Below, in pieces: positions 7,973 to 17,034 of a DNA stretch of 64,000 nt. Source of the stretch: Bacteroides sp. MSB163 (GTDB lineage Bacteria; Bacteroidota; Bacteroidia; Bacteroidales; Bacteroidaceae); NCBI RefSeq assembly GCF_036416795.1, contig NZ_CP143867.1, positions 744,001-808,000 of the forward strand, given 5' to 3'. The translations under genes and the position numbers were made by a program. The notes beneath the pieces are model-generated. The model saw nothing but the letters and a program-made list of their open reading frames with translations. It had not been told where the DNA came from and did not search any database. The stretch's first letter is position 1; each line of letters opens with the position of its first letter.

Positions 7973-9175
7973 TTATTTCTTGTTCAGGATAGCCATTGTA
8001 TCCGAAGCAATCATCAGCTCTTCATCAGTCGGGATTACCACAACTTTCACCTTAGAATCTTCAGCAGAAATCACAGCTTCTTCGCCACGTACCTTGTTCT
8101 TCTCCAGATCCAACTTCACGCCCATGTATTCCAAACCTTCGCATGCACCGGAACGGCAAGAAGCCTGGTTTTCGCCTACACCACCGGTAAATACGATGAT
8201 GTCTACGCCACCCAAAGCAGCAGCATAAGCGCCGATATACTTTTTGATACGGTAGAAATACATCTTTTCGGTCAGGTCGGCCATTTTATTGTTACCGGCA
8301 GCAACGGCAGCCTCCAATTCGCGCATGTCACTGGACACACCGAAGATACCCTTTACACCGCTCTTCTTATTCAGCAAGTCAGATACACCGGCAGCTGTCA
8401 GATTCTCTTTTTCCATGATGAAAGTCACGGCACCGGCATCAATGTCACCACTACGGGTACCCATCATCAGACCTTCCAGCGGAGTCAATCCCATGCTTGT
8501 ATCTATGCTTTTACCATCTTTAACGGCAGTGATAGAGCCACCGTTGCCAATGTGGCAAGTGATAATCTTCTTTCCTTCCGGACTCACTCCCAGATACTCA
8601 CACACGCGTTGTGAAACATAACGGTGAGAAGTTCCGTGGAAACCGTAACGACGTACACCATATTTCTTATACAATTCGTAAGGAATAGCATAGAGGTATG
8701 CATAGTCCGGCATAGTTTGATGGAACGCTGTATCGAATACACCGATTTGCGGCACATTCGGCAATATGGCAGAGATAGCGTTTACACCTTTCAGATTAGC
8801 AGGATTATGAAGCGGAGCCAGGTCATTGCAAGCCGTGAAAGCATCCAGAACTTCCTGTGTCAGCAACACAGATTCACTGAACTTCTCACCACCATGCACC
8901 ATACGATGACCTACTGCGTTGATTTCATTCAAAGATTTGATAGCGCCAAATTCAGGGCTGGTCAGTGTATCCAGAATAAATTCCACACCTACGGTATGTT
9001 CGGGAATATCTTTCTCCAGAACTTTCTTTTCACCGTTAGGTAAAGTAAACTTCAGGAAAGACCCCTGAAGGCCTATTTTTTCGATACCACCCTGTGCGAT
9101 CACTTCTTTATGATCCATATCAAACAACTTGTATTTGATGGACGAACTACCGCAGTTCAATACTAAGACTTTCAT
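7973..9175 (-). CDS. ackA: Acetate kinase
   Basis: A 400-residue enzyme of normal length that converts acetyl phosphate and ADP to acetate and ATP in the cytoplasm. Signature stretches are the N-terminal 'VLNCGSSSIKYKLFD', 'HRMVHGGEKFSES', 'GFHGTSHRYVSQR', 'DTSMGLTPLEG' and 'FTGGVGEN'. It is the downstream partner of pta, separated by 22 nt, and the two make up the substrate-level ATP step of Bacteroides fermentation. A terminator follows at 7927-7888. Confidence 0.97.
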   Translation of the reverse strand: MKVLVLNCGSSSIKYKLFDMDHKEVIAQGGIEKIGLQGSFLKFTLPNGEKKVLEKDIPEHTVGVEFILDTLTSPEFGAIKSLNEINAVGHRMVHGGEKFSESVLLTQEVLDAFTACNDLAPLHNPANLKGVNAISAILPNVPQIGVFDTAFHQTMPDYAYLYAIPYELYKKYGVRRYGFHGTSHRYVSQRVCEYLGVSPEGKKIITCHIGNGGSITAVKDGKSIDTSMGLTPLEGLMMGTRSGDIDAGAVTFIMEKENLTAAGVSDLLNKKSGVKGIFGVSSDMRELEAAVAAGNNKMADLTEKMYFYRIKKYIGAYAAALGGVDIIVFTGGVGENQASCRSGACEGLEYMGVKLDLEKNKVRGEEAVISAEDSKVKVVVIPTDEELMIASDTMAILNKK

Positions 9176-9197
9176 TTTATATATTCAGATTTAATGG

Positions 9198-10214
9198 TTA
9201 TTTTTGATTCTTTGCTGCAATAGCCTGGTTGGCAGTAATTGCAATCATGCGATAAACATCTTCGATGGAGCAACCGCGTGACAGGTCGTTCACCGGACGG
9301 GCAATACCCTGCAAGATGGGACCTACCGCATCTGCATGGCCTAAACGCTGTACCAATTTATAGGAAATATTACCAACCTCAAGACTCGGCACAATCAGTA
9401 CATTTGCATTTCCTGCAATTGCAGAACCCGGAGCCTTGCTGGCACCTACTTCCGGAACCAATGCGGCATCAGCTTGCAATTCGCCGTCAAGAGCCAAGTC
9501 GGGATCCATTTCATGTGCAATCCTTACAGCCTCAATAACCTTATCCACAACTTCGTGTTTAGCAGAGCCTTTGGTTGAGAAGCTGAGCATTGCCACTTTC
9601 GGCTCCATACCTACTACAGCCTTAGCCGTGCGAGCTGTACAAACAGCAATCTGCGCCAACTGTCCTGCATCGGGCACCGGAGTCACGGCTACATCACCCA
9701 TTACCAAAATACCGTTCTTTCCATATTCGGGAGCATGTGTCAACAACAACATCGCACCGGATACACAAGTAATGCCCGGAGTGGTCTTAATGATTTGCAA
9801 TGCCGGACGAAGTACATCGCCTGTGGTGTTGCGTGCACCTGCCAACTGACCGTCAGCATCACCATTCTTAATAATCAGACAACCCAGATAGAGCGGATTA
9901 ACTACCAGCTTACGAGCTTCTTCGATAGTCATACCTTTTTTCTTGCGAAGTTCACACAGCAATTGCGCATACTCCTCTTTCTTCGGATGATTCTCCGGAT
10001 CAATAATTGTAGCCTTGCTGATGTTTCCAAGTCCCCATTCCGTTGCACAAGCATTAATTTCATCCGGATTACCCAGAAGAATCAAGTCAGCAACTCCGTC
10101 TGTCAAAATTTGATTGGCAGCTTTCAAGGTGCGTTCTTCCGTCCCTTCAGGAAGAACAATACGTTGGCGGTCGGCTTTCGCACGCTCAACGATTTCATTA
10201 ATTAATCTCTGCAT
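9198..10214 (-). CDS. pta: Phosphate acetyltransferase
   Basis: A 338-residue short-form Pta without the N-terminal DRTGG/CobQ-like extension of the E. coli enzyme. It exchanges CoA for phosphate on acetyl-CoA. Recognisable stretches are 'RIVLPEGTEERTLKAA', 'GDADGQLAGARNTTGDVLRP' and 'ALVPEVGASKAPGSAIAG'. It is the first gene of the pta-ackA operon. A TACTTTTG element at 10269-10262 lies about 48 nt upstream. Confidence 0.97.
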   Translation of the reverse strand: MQRLINEIVERAKADRQRIVLPEGTEERTLKAANQILTDGVADLILLGNPDEINACATEWGLGNISKATIIDPENHPKKEEYAQLLCELRKKKGMTIEEARKLVVNPLYLGCLIIKNGDADGQLAGARNTTGDVLRPALQIIKTTPGITCVSGAMLLLTHAPEYGKNGILVMGDVAVTPVPDAGQLAQIAVCTARTAKAVVGMEPKVAMLSFSTKGSAKHEVVDKVIEAVRIAHEMDPDLALDGELQADAALVPEVGASKAPGSAIAGNANVLIVPSLEVGNISYKLVQRLGHADAVGPILQGIARPVNDLSRGCSIEDVYRMIAITANQAIAAKNQK

Positions 10215-10261
10215 ATATATAAATTGTGTATAAAAATCCAGTAGACGTGTTATTCACGCCG

Positions 10262-10269
10262 CAAAAGTA
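10262..10269 (-). promoter_or_regulatory. -7 element before pta-ackA
   Basis: The minus strand reads TACTTTTG (TAnnTTTG consensus), 47 nt before the pta start. A possible TTG lies 24 nt further upstream, longer than the usual 19-21 spacing. Confidence 0.55.
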
Positions 10270-10296
10270 CACAATTTTGCAATATCTACATTGCAA

Positions 10297-10320
10297 TTCG
10301 GGGCATTTTTATGCCCCGAA
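10297..10320. terminator. Perfect 10-bp hairpin between pta and the transglutaminase-like gene
   Basis: TTCGGGGCAT (10297-10306), a TTTT loop and ATGCCCCGAA (10311-10320) form a GC-rich stem, 24 nt after the stop of the minus-strand gene at 10345. There is no clear T tract on the minus strand, so terminator function is likely but not certain. It sits just upstream of the pta promoter. Confidence 0.55.
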
Positions 10321-10344
10321 CTACAATTATTATAATATTTAACA

Positions 10345-11892
10345 CTAACGGATGATTTCTGGAGCCACTTGTTTGTACTGGTCCATGCAGGCACCGATGG
10401 GTGCTCCTATATAGGTGGGATCGCAAATCAGATATTTGCTGCCGTCATCCAGCACCACATAGTCTCCCGAAATGTCCTCGGTAAAGCGGACAGCCGAAGC
10501 AATATGGTTAGGATAATCCAACAAGATAGTGTCCAGACCAAGCAAGTCTCTCACCAAAGTAGAGTAAAGCATTGCGCGATCTTCACAGTCACAATAAGGA
10601 TAATAGAATGTTTCATCCGGGAAGTTTGGCTTTTCAAAGCCGAATTGTTCCCCGTCCGTCATGTACTCAAAAGCAGTCTGCACAAAGTTGAGCAGAATAT
10701 TGGCAGCCTCTTTCTGCGATTTACCTGCAATAGCGGTTTTCAGTTGCGGATAAAGGGAAGCACGCAACTCCTCACTCATCGGTGTTTTGTAGTGAATCAC
10801 GACATCACACTGCGGGTAATCATAGTAAAAGTCTATCAGATTCTTATTCACCTGTGTCTGTACTTTCACAGCACCTGTAGAAGAAGTCAAGCTCTTTTCA
10901 TGCCCATTCATGGAAAAAGCGGGAACACCTTCTATATTCAGGCATACCAGATTCTTAGCATTGGCAAAGTCCTGACGATAGGTATAAATCCCCATCGAGC
11001 CTCCCGGTGTAGGTTCAAACACATAGTACTTATTGCCGCTTATAGTAAGATAAGGTGTACCGTAAATAGTACCGGCTGGTGCAACCATCAGCTTCAACTG
11101 GTCGTCAATCTTGGCAAGGCGTACCTTATACCCGGATTTATTCAGAAGGAACATCTGCAAGAAAACAATGTTATTCGCATTCCCGGCACCGTATAGTTGT
11201 GTTCCAATCTGTTTCGTAAACAACAGATAGGCCCAGTCGCTCAGGTTCTTCTCCTTCTTGATGGTCATACAATCCTTCACCATCTGCTCGTAATCCCTCT
11301 TACAAATAGCTTTCCAGGCATCCGCCACATCGGACTCACGGTTACCTTTCAGAGAAAGATCGTCCGCAGCTTCCAGAGCAACTTCAAAAGAAGTACCGTA
11401 AAATTCTACAGGAGTGCGATACACCGTACTCCCCGGTTTTACAGGAGGTACTTCAACCAGCACAGGAGTATAAGGCTTACCCGGCACATATACGCCCGGA
11501 GCAGGTTTATCCTCAATGGCAGGCAGGTCAGGACGTTTCACATCCACCGGAACCTTCTCCCCCATACTGGGCACAGGAGCATCCGGCACTTTCGGAGCAG
11601 CAGGTTTAATATTCACCGGCGGCATCGGCGGCTTTGTCTTGTCAAACTCTACCGGTTTGGGTGGTTCGGGACGTTCAGGAGCCGGAATCGCAGCAAATGC
11701 TTCATACTTCTGCCACGTTTCCCGCAAGAAGGTTTCAAACTCCGCGTCCGCCTTATTCTTGAAATCTTCAAACTCTTGTTGTTGCTGCTTTGCGAAATCA
11801 TCGAATTCTTTCTCAATGTCTTGCGCACACAAGTGTGCCGCCGACAAAAAGAAAGCAACTAAAACAGCAGAAAAACACTTCATCTTATTCAT
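10345..11892 (-). CDS. Secreted transglutaminase-like (cysteine protease fold) protein
   Basis: A 515-residue protein with a signal peptide ending near 'AHLCAQD'. Residues 28-65 are rich in Gln, Glu and Phe and look like a coiled coil. Residues about 70-150 are proline-rich and probably an extended linker. The C-terminal domain carries a transglutaminase-like triad: Cys436 in CDCEDRA, His463 in PNHIASAV and Asp491 in ICDPTYIGAPIG. Such domains cleave or cross-link peptides, but substrate and direction cannot be inferred. It is the last gene of an operon with the secreted proteins at 11933 and 12756, suggesting a joint envelope function. Confidence 0.78.
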   Translation of the reverse strand: MNKMKCFSAVLVAFFLSAAHLCAQDIEKEFDDFAKQQQQEFEDFKNKADAEFETFLRETWQKYEAFAAIPAPERPEPPKPVEFDKTKPPMPPVNIKPAAPKVPDAPVPSMGEKVPVDVKRPDLPAIEDKPAPGVYVPGKPYTPVLVEVPPVKPGSTVYRTPVEFYGTSFEVALEAADDLSLKGNRESDVADAWKAICKRDYEQMVKDCMTIKKEKNLSDWAYLLFTKQIGTQLYGAGNANNIVFLQMFLLNKSGYKVRLAKIDDQLKLMVAPAGTIYGTPYLTISGNKYYVFEPTPGGSMGIYTYRQDFANAKNLVCLNIEGVPAFSMNGHEKSLTSSTGAVKVQTQVNKNLIDFYYDYPQCDVVIHYKTPMSEELRASLYPQLKTAIAGKSQKEAANILLNFVQTAFEYMTDGEQFGFEKPNFPDETFYYPYCDCEDRAMLYSTLVRDLLGLDTILLDYPNHIASAVRFTEDISGDYVVLDDGSKYLICDPTYIGAPIGACMDQYKQVAPEIIR

Positions 11893-11932
11893 CTGTACAA
11901 TAGATTTAGAGAAGTTAAAATAAAAACATGTA

Positions 11933-12727
11933 TTACTTGATAAATATCATGTCATAGAAGGCACAACGCTTGTCATTAGGAATGGAGTATACCCATTTCA
12001 ACACATTCTGATAAGTCACCTCGTCCGTAAAAGGAATGTTTTCCTTGGTAGCCACCATCATCATGTTGATCTTCTCACTCTCTTTTCCTTGCTTTTCCAT
12101 GCGATAGTCCACCGCATTGCTGAAAGGAATACTATACTCCTTTTCGGCCTGCAACAAGGTGTTGGGCTCGTAAGTATTAGGGTAGAGCAATGCACCGCCG
12201 GTACTGTCAAACCAGAAAAACTTCAGATAGGAGTCCGTGCCGTGCACTTTCAGCGTACAGGTAAACACATCTCCTTCTTTATATAAATTCGCTACGCCCT
12301 TCACCTCCAGCGCATACGACTTATCCACTTTTTCTTCTTTCTGCACAACGGCATCGATAGTTACCACTTTATACAGGCTACGGGTATTCGTATCCCACAC
12401 CTCCTCTACTTTCTTGTTGGTAACATTCACCATTCCCCCAATCGCAAGTACGTTCATCTGTGAATATGCCTCGTGAAACTCCGTACCGCTCTCCTGGGAA
12501 ATCTGTCCGAATACGGACCACACATTCTCCATGACACCGGCTTTGCGCAAGGCTTCTTTCTTCGCTTCCATAAAGGCGCGTTCTTCCGCTTCTTTCAGCG
12601 TGATTTCCTCACTCACTTGCCAGCGCCCCTGCGCGCCCTTCACCTTTACGGAATTCTGGGCGTGCAGCGGAGCAGCTATTGTACATATCACAAGGAATAT
12701 CCACCCAATCAGGTTGTTCCTATTCAT
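11933..12727 (-). CDS. Secreted protein with LPP20-like N-terminus and DUF4384-like domain
   Basis: A 264-residue protein with a signal peptide ending around 'APLHAQN'. Residues about 28-75 ('ITLKEAEERAFMEAKKEA' region) resemble the N-terminal part of LPP20/FlgT-type proteins. The second half, from 'YKEGDVFTCTLKVHGTDSY', resembles DUF4384 ('LYPN' and 'IPF' landmarks), a domain found in envelope proteins of unknown role. It is the middle gene of the operon 13439-10345, with 28 nt to the upstream gene and 40 nt to the downstream one. Function is unknown. Confidence 0.65.
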   Translation of the reverse strand: MNRNNLIGWIFLVICTIAAPLHAQNSVKVKGAQGRWQVSEEITLKEAEERAFMEAKKEALRKAGVMENVWSVFGQISQESGTEFHEAYSQMNVLAIGGMVNVTNKKVEEVWDTNTRSLYKVVTIDAVVQKEEKVDKSYALEVKGVANLYKEGDVFTCTLKVHGTDSYLKFFWFDSTGGALLYPNTYEPNTLLQAEKEYSIPFSNAVDYRMEKQGKESEKINMMMVATKENIPFTDEVTYQNVLKWVYSIPNDKRCAFYDMIFIK

Positions 12728-12755
12728 TCACCATCTGTTTTTTAAGAAAATGGAA

Positions 12756-13439
12756 TTAATAGCCCAATTTATCCAACTGTTTTGCCAGTTCTTCTGACTT
12801 GGCAGCCAGTTCTTTACGGATAGCCTTAACAGCAGCCTGGTTAGCAGATTGCATGCTGTAACCAATGGTAACCATTACTTCCACATTCTTGTTAGGTAAA
12901 GTTTTGTATACTTCTACCAAAGGAATCGTACGCCCCAGTGTAGCAGAAATTACACTCTTGCTGGAAGCAACTACGCTTGACAAGCTGGCAGCTTCCTCCT
13001 GTCCCATGTCGTCATTAGCAACTTTCGCTTCGATCAATTGAGATACTTTGGTCTGAATCTGGCCTGCCAGGTCTATTTTCGCAGCATTGGTAGCTTGTAA
13101 AGCAGCAGCCGACTGGTTTCCACCTACCGCTCTGGAAGAAGCGATGTACCAATACGGATTACCTTCAGTATCCAATTCCGCTTGTTTTTCCCAAGCTGTT
13201 TCCAATTGCTTGGCCAGAGGCAGTTTTCCTACCGGAGTCTTAAAACCTTCTTTTTCCAGTTTCTTGGCTTCTTTGCGAGCTTCTTTGATAGCTTTCTTCT
13301 GCAAATCCTTATCCAATACTTTTTCCTGCTTTTTCAGGTCTTTATAGGCCTTACCAGTAGCTTTTTCCTGTGCATTCACATTTACACAAAACATCATAAC
13401 AAACGCTACTAAAGCGCTAATAAATAAACTCTTTTTCAT
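12756..13439 (-). CDS. Secreted LPP20-like protein of unknown function
   Basis: A 227-residue protein with a signal peptide ending near 'NVNAQEK'. A Lys/Glu/Ala-rich helical stretch (about 27-70) is followed by a region with 'YWYIASSRAVGGNQ' and 'ALQATNAAKIDLAGQIQ', typical of LPP20-like envelope proteins, and a Lys/Glu/Ala-rich C-terminal helix. It is the first gene of the three-gene secreted-protein operon. A TATTTTTG element lies at 13505-13498. I cannot assign a biochemical role. Confidence 0.65.
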   Translation of the reverse strand: MKKSLFISALVAFVMMFCVNVNAQEKATGKAYKDLKKQEKVLDKDLQKKAIKEARKEAKKLEKEGFKTPVGKLPLAKQLETAWEKQAELDTEGNPYWYIASSRAVGGNQSAAALQATNAAKIDLAGQIQTKVSQLIEAKVANDDMGQEEAASLSSVVASSKSVISATLGRTIPLVEVYKTLPNKNVEVMVTIGYSMQSANQAAVKAIRKELAAKSEELAKQLDKLGY

Positions 13440-13497
13440 GTTCTTCCTGTTTAAAAGATTAATATTTCTCTTGAAACTTTATATACAATCGCTATCG

Positions 13498-13505
13498 CAA
13501 AAATA
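13498..13505 (-). promoter_or_regulatory. -7 element before the three-gene secreted-protein operon
   Basis: The minus strand reads TATTTTTG, matching TAnnTTTG, 58 nt before the start codon at 13439. No good -33 element is seen. Confidence 0.45.
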
Positions 13506-13612
13506 GGCAAATATTTCTAATAATATCCATATCACGTCTTTTTTTTTCATTGCCCTAAAACAAATGGAAATAAATATCACGGAAAACAGTGACAGCCAAA
13601 CCACAAAATGCC

Positions 13613-13620
13613 TAACTTTG
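13613..13620 (+). promoter_or_regulatory. -7 element before lrgAB
   Basis: TAACTTTG matches TAnnTTTG. It lies 127 nt before the lrgA start, so the mRNA would have an unusually long leader for this organism. No clear -33 element. Confidence 0.5.
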
Positions 13621-13747
13621 CAGCGTTTTCAGTAAACAATTCAGCTTCTGATTAGTTATTAGGAGAGTTTCAGCGAAGTGACAGTTCCTTTAATTCCTTT
13701 CAGCCAAGGAAAGTTGAGTTTAATAATAATAAATAGGTAATAGTAAT

Positions 13748-14086
13748 ATGATTCGTCAATGCGCCATCCTTTTCGGATGCCTGGCTTTGGGTGAATTGAT
13801 TGTTTTTCTTACGGATATCAAGCTTCCGTCCAGCATCATAGGTATGCTGTTGCTCACCCTTTTCCTGAAATTGGGTTGGATAAAACTGCAATGGGTGCAG
13901 GGATTGTCCGACTTCCTGGTTGCTAATTTGGGATTTTTCTTTGTTCCTCCCGGTGTAGCCCTCATGCTTTATTTTGACATTATCGCTGCCCAGTTCTGGC
14001 CGATAGTCATAGCTTCTTTAGTTAGTACCCTGCTGGTTTTAATCGTTACAGGGTGGGTTCATCAATTAGCGCGTAAAATCAAATGA
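13748..14086 (+). CDS. lrgA: LrgA/CidA family holin-like membrane protein
   Basis: A 112-residue protein made almost entirely of hydrophobic segments (about four helices). It has the family's 'ALGELIVFLTDIKLPSSIIGMLLL' region and 'FFVPPGVALM' motif. LrgA/CidA proteins form membrane channels linked to cell-lysis control and, in several bacteria, to pyruvate or other small-acid transport. It overlaps the start of lrgB by 4 nt (ATGA), the usual pair arrangement. No LytSR-type regulator is adjacent. Confidence 0.9.
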   Translation: MIRQCAILFGCLALGELIVFLTDIKLPSSIIGMLLLTLFLKLGWIKLQWVQGLSDFLVANLGFFFVPPGVALMLYFDIIAAQFWPIVIASLVSTLLVLIVTGWVHQLARKIK

Positions 14087-14778
14087 GTTACTTAGACAAC
14101 GAATTCTTCTTGTTGGCCGTCACCTTCGGCGTGTTTTTCTTTTCAAAACTGTTGCAAAAGAAAACTGGTATTTTATTGCTTAGTCCCATTTTGCTGACTA
14201 TCGCCATCCTGATTATCTTTCTGAAAATGGCGCATATCAGTTACGAAACCTATAACAAAGGCGGATATCTCATTGAATTCTGGCTAAAACCGGCAGTAGT
14301 AGCTCTTGGAGTACCTCTATATTTACAGTTGGAGGCCATAAGAAAGCAATTGGTCCCTATCCTGCTTTCACAACTGGCGGGTTGCATTATCGGAGTAGTT
14401 TCCGTAGTGGTGATTGCCAAACTGATGGGAGCACCACAAGAGATAATCTATTCATTGGCTCCCAAATCCGTCACTACTCCCATTGCTATGGAGGTGGCAG
14501 ATACATTAGGCGGTATTCCGGCACTAACGGCTGCCGTAGTGGTTTGCGTCGGCTTGCTGGGTAGTATCATCGGAATAAAGACCCTAAAACTAACGCGTAT
14601 TAAGAGCCCCATTGCCCAAGGATTATCCCTGGGAGCTGCCGCCCATGCTGTGGGGACTTCCACAGCTATGGATATCAGCAGTAAATACGGGGCCTACGCC
14701 AGTCTCGGACTTACGCTGAATGGCATCTTCACCGCCCTGTTCACACCAACAATTTTGCGATTATTAGGATTGCTATAA
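14083..14778 (+). CDS. lrgB: LrgB/CidB family membrane protein
   Basis: A 231-residue membrane protein with about six to seven hydrophobic helices. It has LrgB signatures 'SLAPKSVTTPIAMEVADTLG' and 'GAAAHAVGTSTAMD'. LrgB acts with LrgA; the plant relative PLGG1 exports glycolate and glycerate, so a small carboxylate is a plausible substrate. Start and stop fit tight coupling to lrgA. The next gene's promoter overlaps its end region. Confidence 0.92.
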   Translation: MSYLDNEFFLLAVTFGVFFFSKLLQKKTGILLLSPILLTIAILIIFLKMAHISYETYNKGGYLIEFWLKPAVVALGVPLYLQLEAIRKQLVPILLSQLAGCIIGVVSVVVIAKLMGAPQEIIYSLAPKSVTTPIAMEVADTLGGIPALTAAVVVCVGLLGSIIGIKTLKLTRIKSPIAQGLSLGAAAHAVGTSTAMDISSKYGAYASLGLTLNGIFTALFTPTILRLLGLL

Positions 14779-14789
14779 CAATTTCTCCG

Positions 14790-14797
14790 TATCTTTG
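14790..14797 (+). promoter_or_regulatory. -7 element before the DUF2156 gene
   Basis: TATCTTTG matches TAnnTTTG and lies 35 nt before ATG 14833. A TTG at 14770-14772 is only 17 nt upstream, shorter than the usual spacer. Confidence 0.6.
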
Positions 14798-14832
14798 TTA
14801 TTCTTTATATTGAAACTAACGAAAACGACGAT

Positions 14833-15750
14833 ATGATATCATTTAAAGACATTGAACTTAAAGACAAAGAACTCATTACATCCTATACACAGCAGAGTCC
14901 CCGGCGTAACTGTGACCTTTCATTCTCTAACCTCTGTAGCTGGCGTTTCCTTTACGACACCCAGTTTGCCGTGCAGGACGGTTTCCTGATACTGAAATTC
15001 TGGGCAGGAGAGAAACTGGTATATATGATGCCCGTCGGAAGTGGAGATTTAAAGAAAGTACTGGAAGACATGATAGAAGATGCCAACCTGGAAGGTGAAC
15101 GCTTCTGTATGCTCGGAGTATGTGCAGGCATGCGGGCGGACTTGGAAGCTATTATGCCTGACAAATTTCATTTCGAAGCGGACAGGGATTATGCCGACTA
15201 CCTATATCTTCGGACCGACCTTGCCACATTGGCCGGTAAGAAATTCCAAGCTAAACGTAACCACCTCAATAAGTTCCGCCGGACCTATACCAATTATGAA
15301 TATGTTCCTCTCACTTCCAACCGTATACAGGAATGTCTCGATCTGGAAGCCGAATGGTGCAAAGTGAACAACTGCGACCAACACGAAGGTACGGGTAACG
15401 AACGCCGTGCCCTTATCTATGCGCTGCATAACTTCGATGCCCTTGGTCTGACAGGAGGTATTCTTCATGTAGATGGTAAAATTGTAGCTTTCACTTTTGG
15501 TATGCCCATCAACCAGGATACTTTCGGCGTGCATGTAGAAAAAGCAGATACCACAATTGATGGTGCCTACACCATGATAAATTATGAATTTGCCAATCAT
15601 ATTCCCGAACAATATACTTATATCAACCGGGAAGAAGATTTGGGTATCGAAGGATTACGCAAAGCCAAACTGTCCTACCAGCCGGTGATTATTCTGGAAA
15701 AATATATGGCTTGCCTGAAAGATATCCCTGTAGATCCGGTGAAATGGTAA
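14833..15750 (+). CDS. DUF2156 domain protein (lysyltransferase-like acyltransferase fold)
   Basis: A 305-residue soluble protein of the DUF2156 family, related to the catalytic domain of MprF-type phosphatidylglycerol lysyltransferases and the GNAT fold. Landmarks are the opening 'FKDIELKDKELITSYTQQ', 'CDLSFSNLCSWRFLYD', 'KRNHLNKFRRTY', 'VAFTFGMPINQDTFGVHVEKA' and the end 'NREEDLGIEGLRKAKLSYQP'. There are no membrane helices, so it is not a full MprF. The acceptor is unknown. It is followed at 76 nt by a GNAT gene on the same strand. Confidence 0.85.
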   Translation: MISFKDIELKDKELITSYTQQSPRRNCDLSFSNLCSWRFLYDTQFAVQDGFLILKFWAGEKLVYMMPVGSGDLKKVLEDMIEDANLEGERFCMLGVCAGMRADLEAIMPDKFHFEADRDYADYLYLRTDLATLAGKKFQAKRNHLNKFRRTYTNYEYVPLTSNRIQECLDLEAEWCKVNNCDQHEGTGNERRALIYALHNFDALGLTGGILHVDGKIVAFTFGMPINQDTFGVHVEKADTTIDGAYTMINYEFANHIPEQYTYINREEDLGIEGLRKAKLSYQPVIILEKYMACLKDIPVDPVKW

Positions 15751-15826
15751 GATTCTTTAAAGCAGTTAATAGCAAGTGATAAATAGTTAATAAAGATAGT
15801 AAGCATTTGAATAGGAGATAGAAATA

Positions 15827-16870
15827 ATGCGTGAAAAGGTAAAGAAGCTATGGAAGCTCTGTTTTAATGATAATGACGAGTTTGTGGATATGTACTTTAA
15901 CCTTCGTTACAACAGCGAAGCGAATGTTACCATTGAAAGTGGTGATGAAGTCATTGCCGCCTTACAGATGCTTCCTTATCCGATCACTTGTCATGGCAAT
16001 AGCGTACCGACTGCATATATTTCGGGCGCATGCACTCACCCTGACTATCGTAGCCGGGGCGTTATGCGAGAATTGCTATCTCAGGCATTCGGACGCATGT
16101 ATCGTAATAATATCGCATTTACCACCCTTATTCCTGCCGAACCTTGGTTATTTGGCTATTACGCACGTGTAGGTTACGCAACTGCCTTCCGTTACGGTAA
16201 ACGCACATTTCATTTACCAACCAGTGAAACGGATACTTCTTCTCTCACTTCATCTGCCGAAACAGGCTGGTGTTTTCAGGCTTACACAGACTATGATGAA
16301 GATGTCTACCAATATATGAATCGTAAAATGCAGGAACGCCCTTGCTGTCTGCAACATACAAAAGCGGACTTCCACGTCATACTGGCCGACCTCAACCTAA
16401 GTCACGGATGTATTTTCACTCTTTCGGATGAATTTGGAATCGCCGCTCTTGCCATTGTATATCCCGATAAAGAAGCCTCTAAACTGTTTATAAATGAATT
16501 GTTTGCAGATACTCCCGAAGCAGAACGTTTGCTACTCACCCACATTTGCCAAGACATGCAGACTAAAAGCCTCGACATCATCATGCCCCCTGTTAAAGAT
16601 CAATCTGCTTTCGATCTGGGCATGATACGTATCATTCAAGCCAAACCTGTACTGCAACTTTATGCTGCCGCACATCCTGAAGAGGAAATGAACATTGACC
16701 TCATTGATAATGAACTTTCAGCCAATAACGGTTATTATTATCTGAATAAAGGAAAATGTATGTATAGCCACAGACGACTTCCGGGTGCACATGAACAACT
16801 AACCATCGGGCAATTAACAGAAAAAATATTTGCTTCGGAACAGGCATACATGAGTTTAATGCTAAACTGA
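15827..16870 (+). CDS. GNAT family N-acetyltransferase (Eis-like)
   Basis: A 347-residue protein with an N-terminal GNAT domain holding the acetyl-CoA-binding 'GACTHPDYRSRGVMRELLSQA' region (about 67-87), followed by a second GNAT-like half and a short SCP2-like end. This is the layout of Eis-type acetyltransferases, although it is shorter than mycobacterial Eis (about 400). The substrate may be an amine or a protein lysine. It follows the DUF2156 gene and may share its transcript. Confidence 0.82.
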   Translation: MREKVKKLWKLCFNDNDEFVDMYFNLRYNSEANVTIESGDEVIAALQMLPYPITCHGNSVPTAYISGACTHPDYRSRGVMRELLSQAFGRMYRNNIAFTTLIPAEPWLFGYYARVGYATAFRYGKRTFHLPTSETDTSSLTSSAETGWCFQAYTDYDEDVYQYMNRKMQERPCCLQHTKADFHVILADLNLSHGCIFTLSDEFGIAALAIVYPDKEASKLFINELFADTPEAERLLLTHICQDMQTKSLDIIMPPVKDQSAFDLGMIRIIQAKPVLQLYAAAHPEEEMNIDLIDNELSANNGYYYLNKGKCMYSHRRLPGAHEQLTIGQLTEKIFASEQAYMSLMLN

Positions 16871-17034
16871 CGGGTTATCTTACTCTAGCTTATAAACGTA
16901 TAGTTATTTCCTTTCGTGATAATTCCATTTCCCTAACCTACCAATGCGATCTATTGACAGTCAGACAACTATCTAAGCGCATTGGCAATACTAATTCATT
17001 TCTTTTCGATTATGAGCTAAATGATAAATAATCT

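Larger units (their letters stand above)
13440..13747. other. Divergent intergenic region
   Basis: These 308 bases separate the secreted-protein operon from lrgAB. They hold one -7-like element for each direction (13498-13505 minus, 13613-13620 plus) and no credible gene. The part nearest lrgA would be a long leader of about 120 nt; I see no strong structure in it. Confidence 0.6.

Noticed and set aside
10369..11862. Two long plus-strand open frames (275 and 221 codons)
   Set aside because: They lie antisense to the transglutaminase-like gene, whose signal peptide, domains and triad are clear. The antisense products are rich in His, Arg and Phe and resemble no family.
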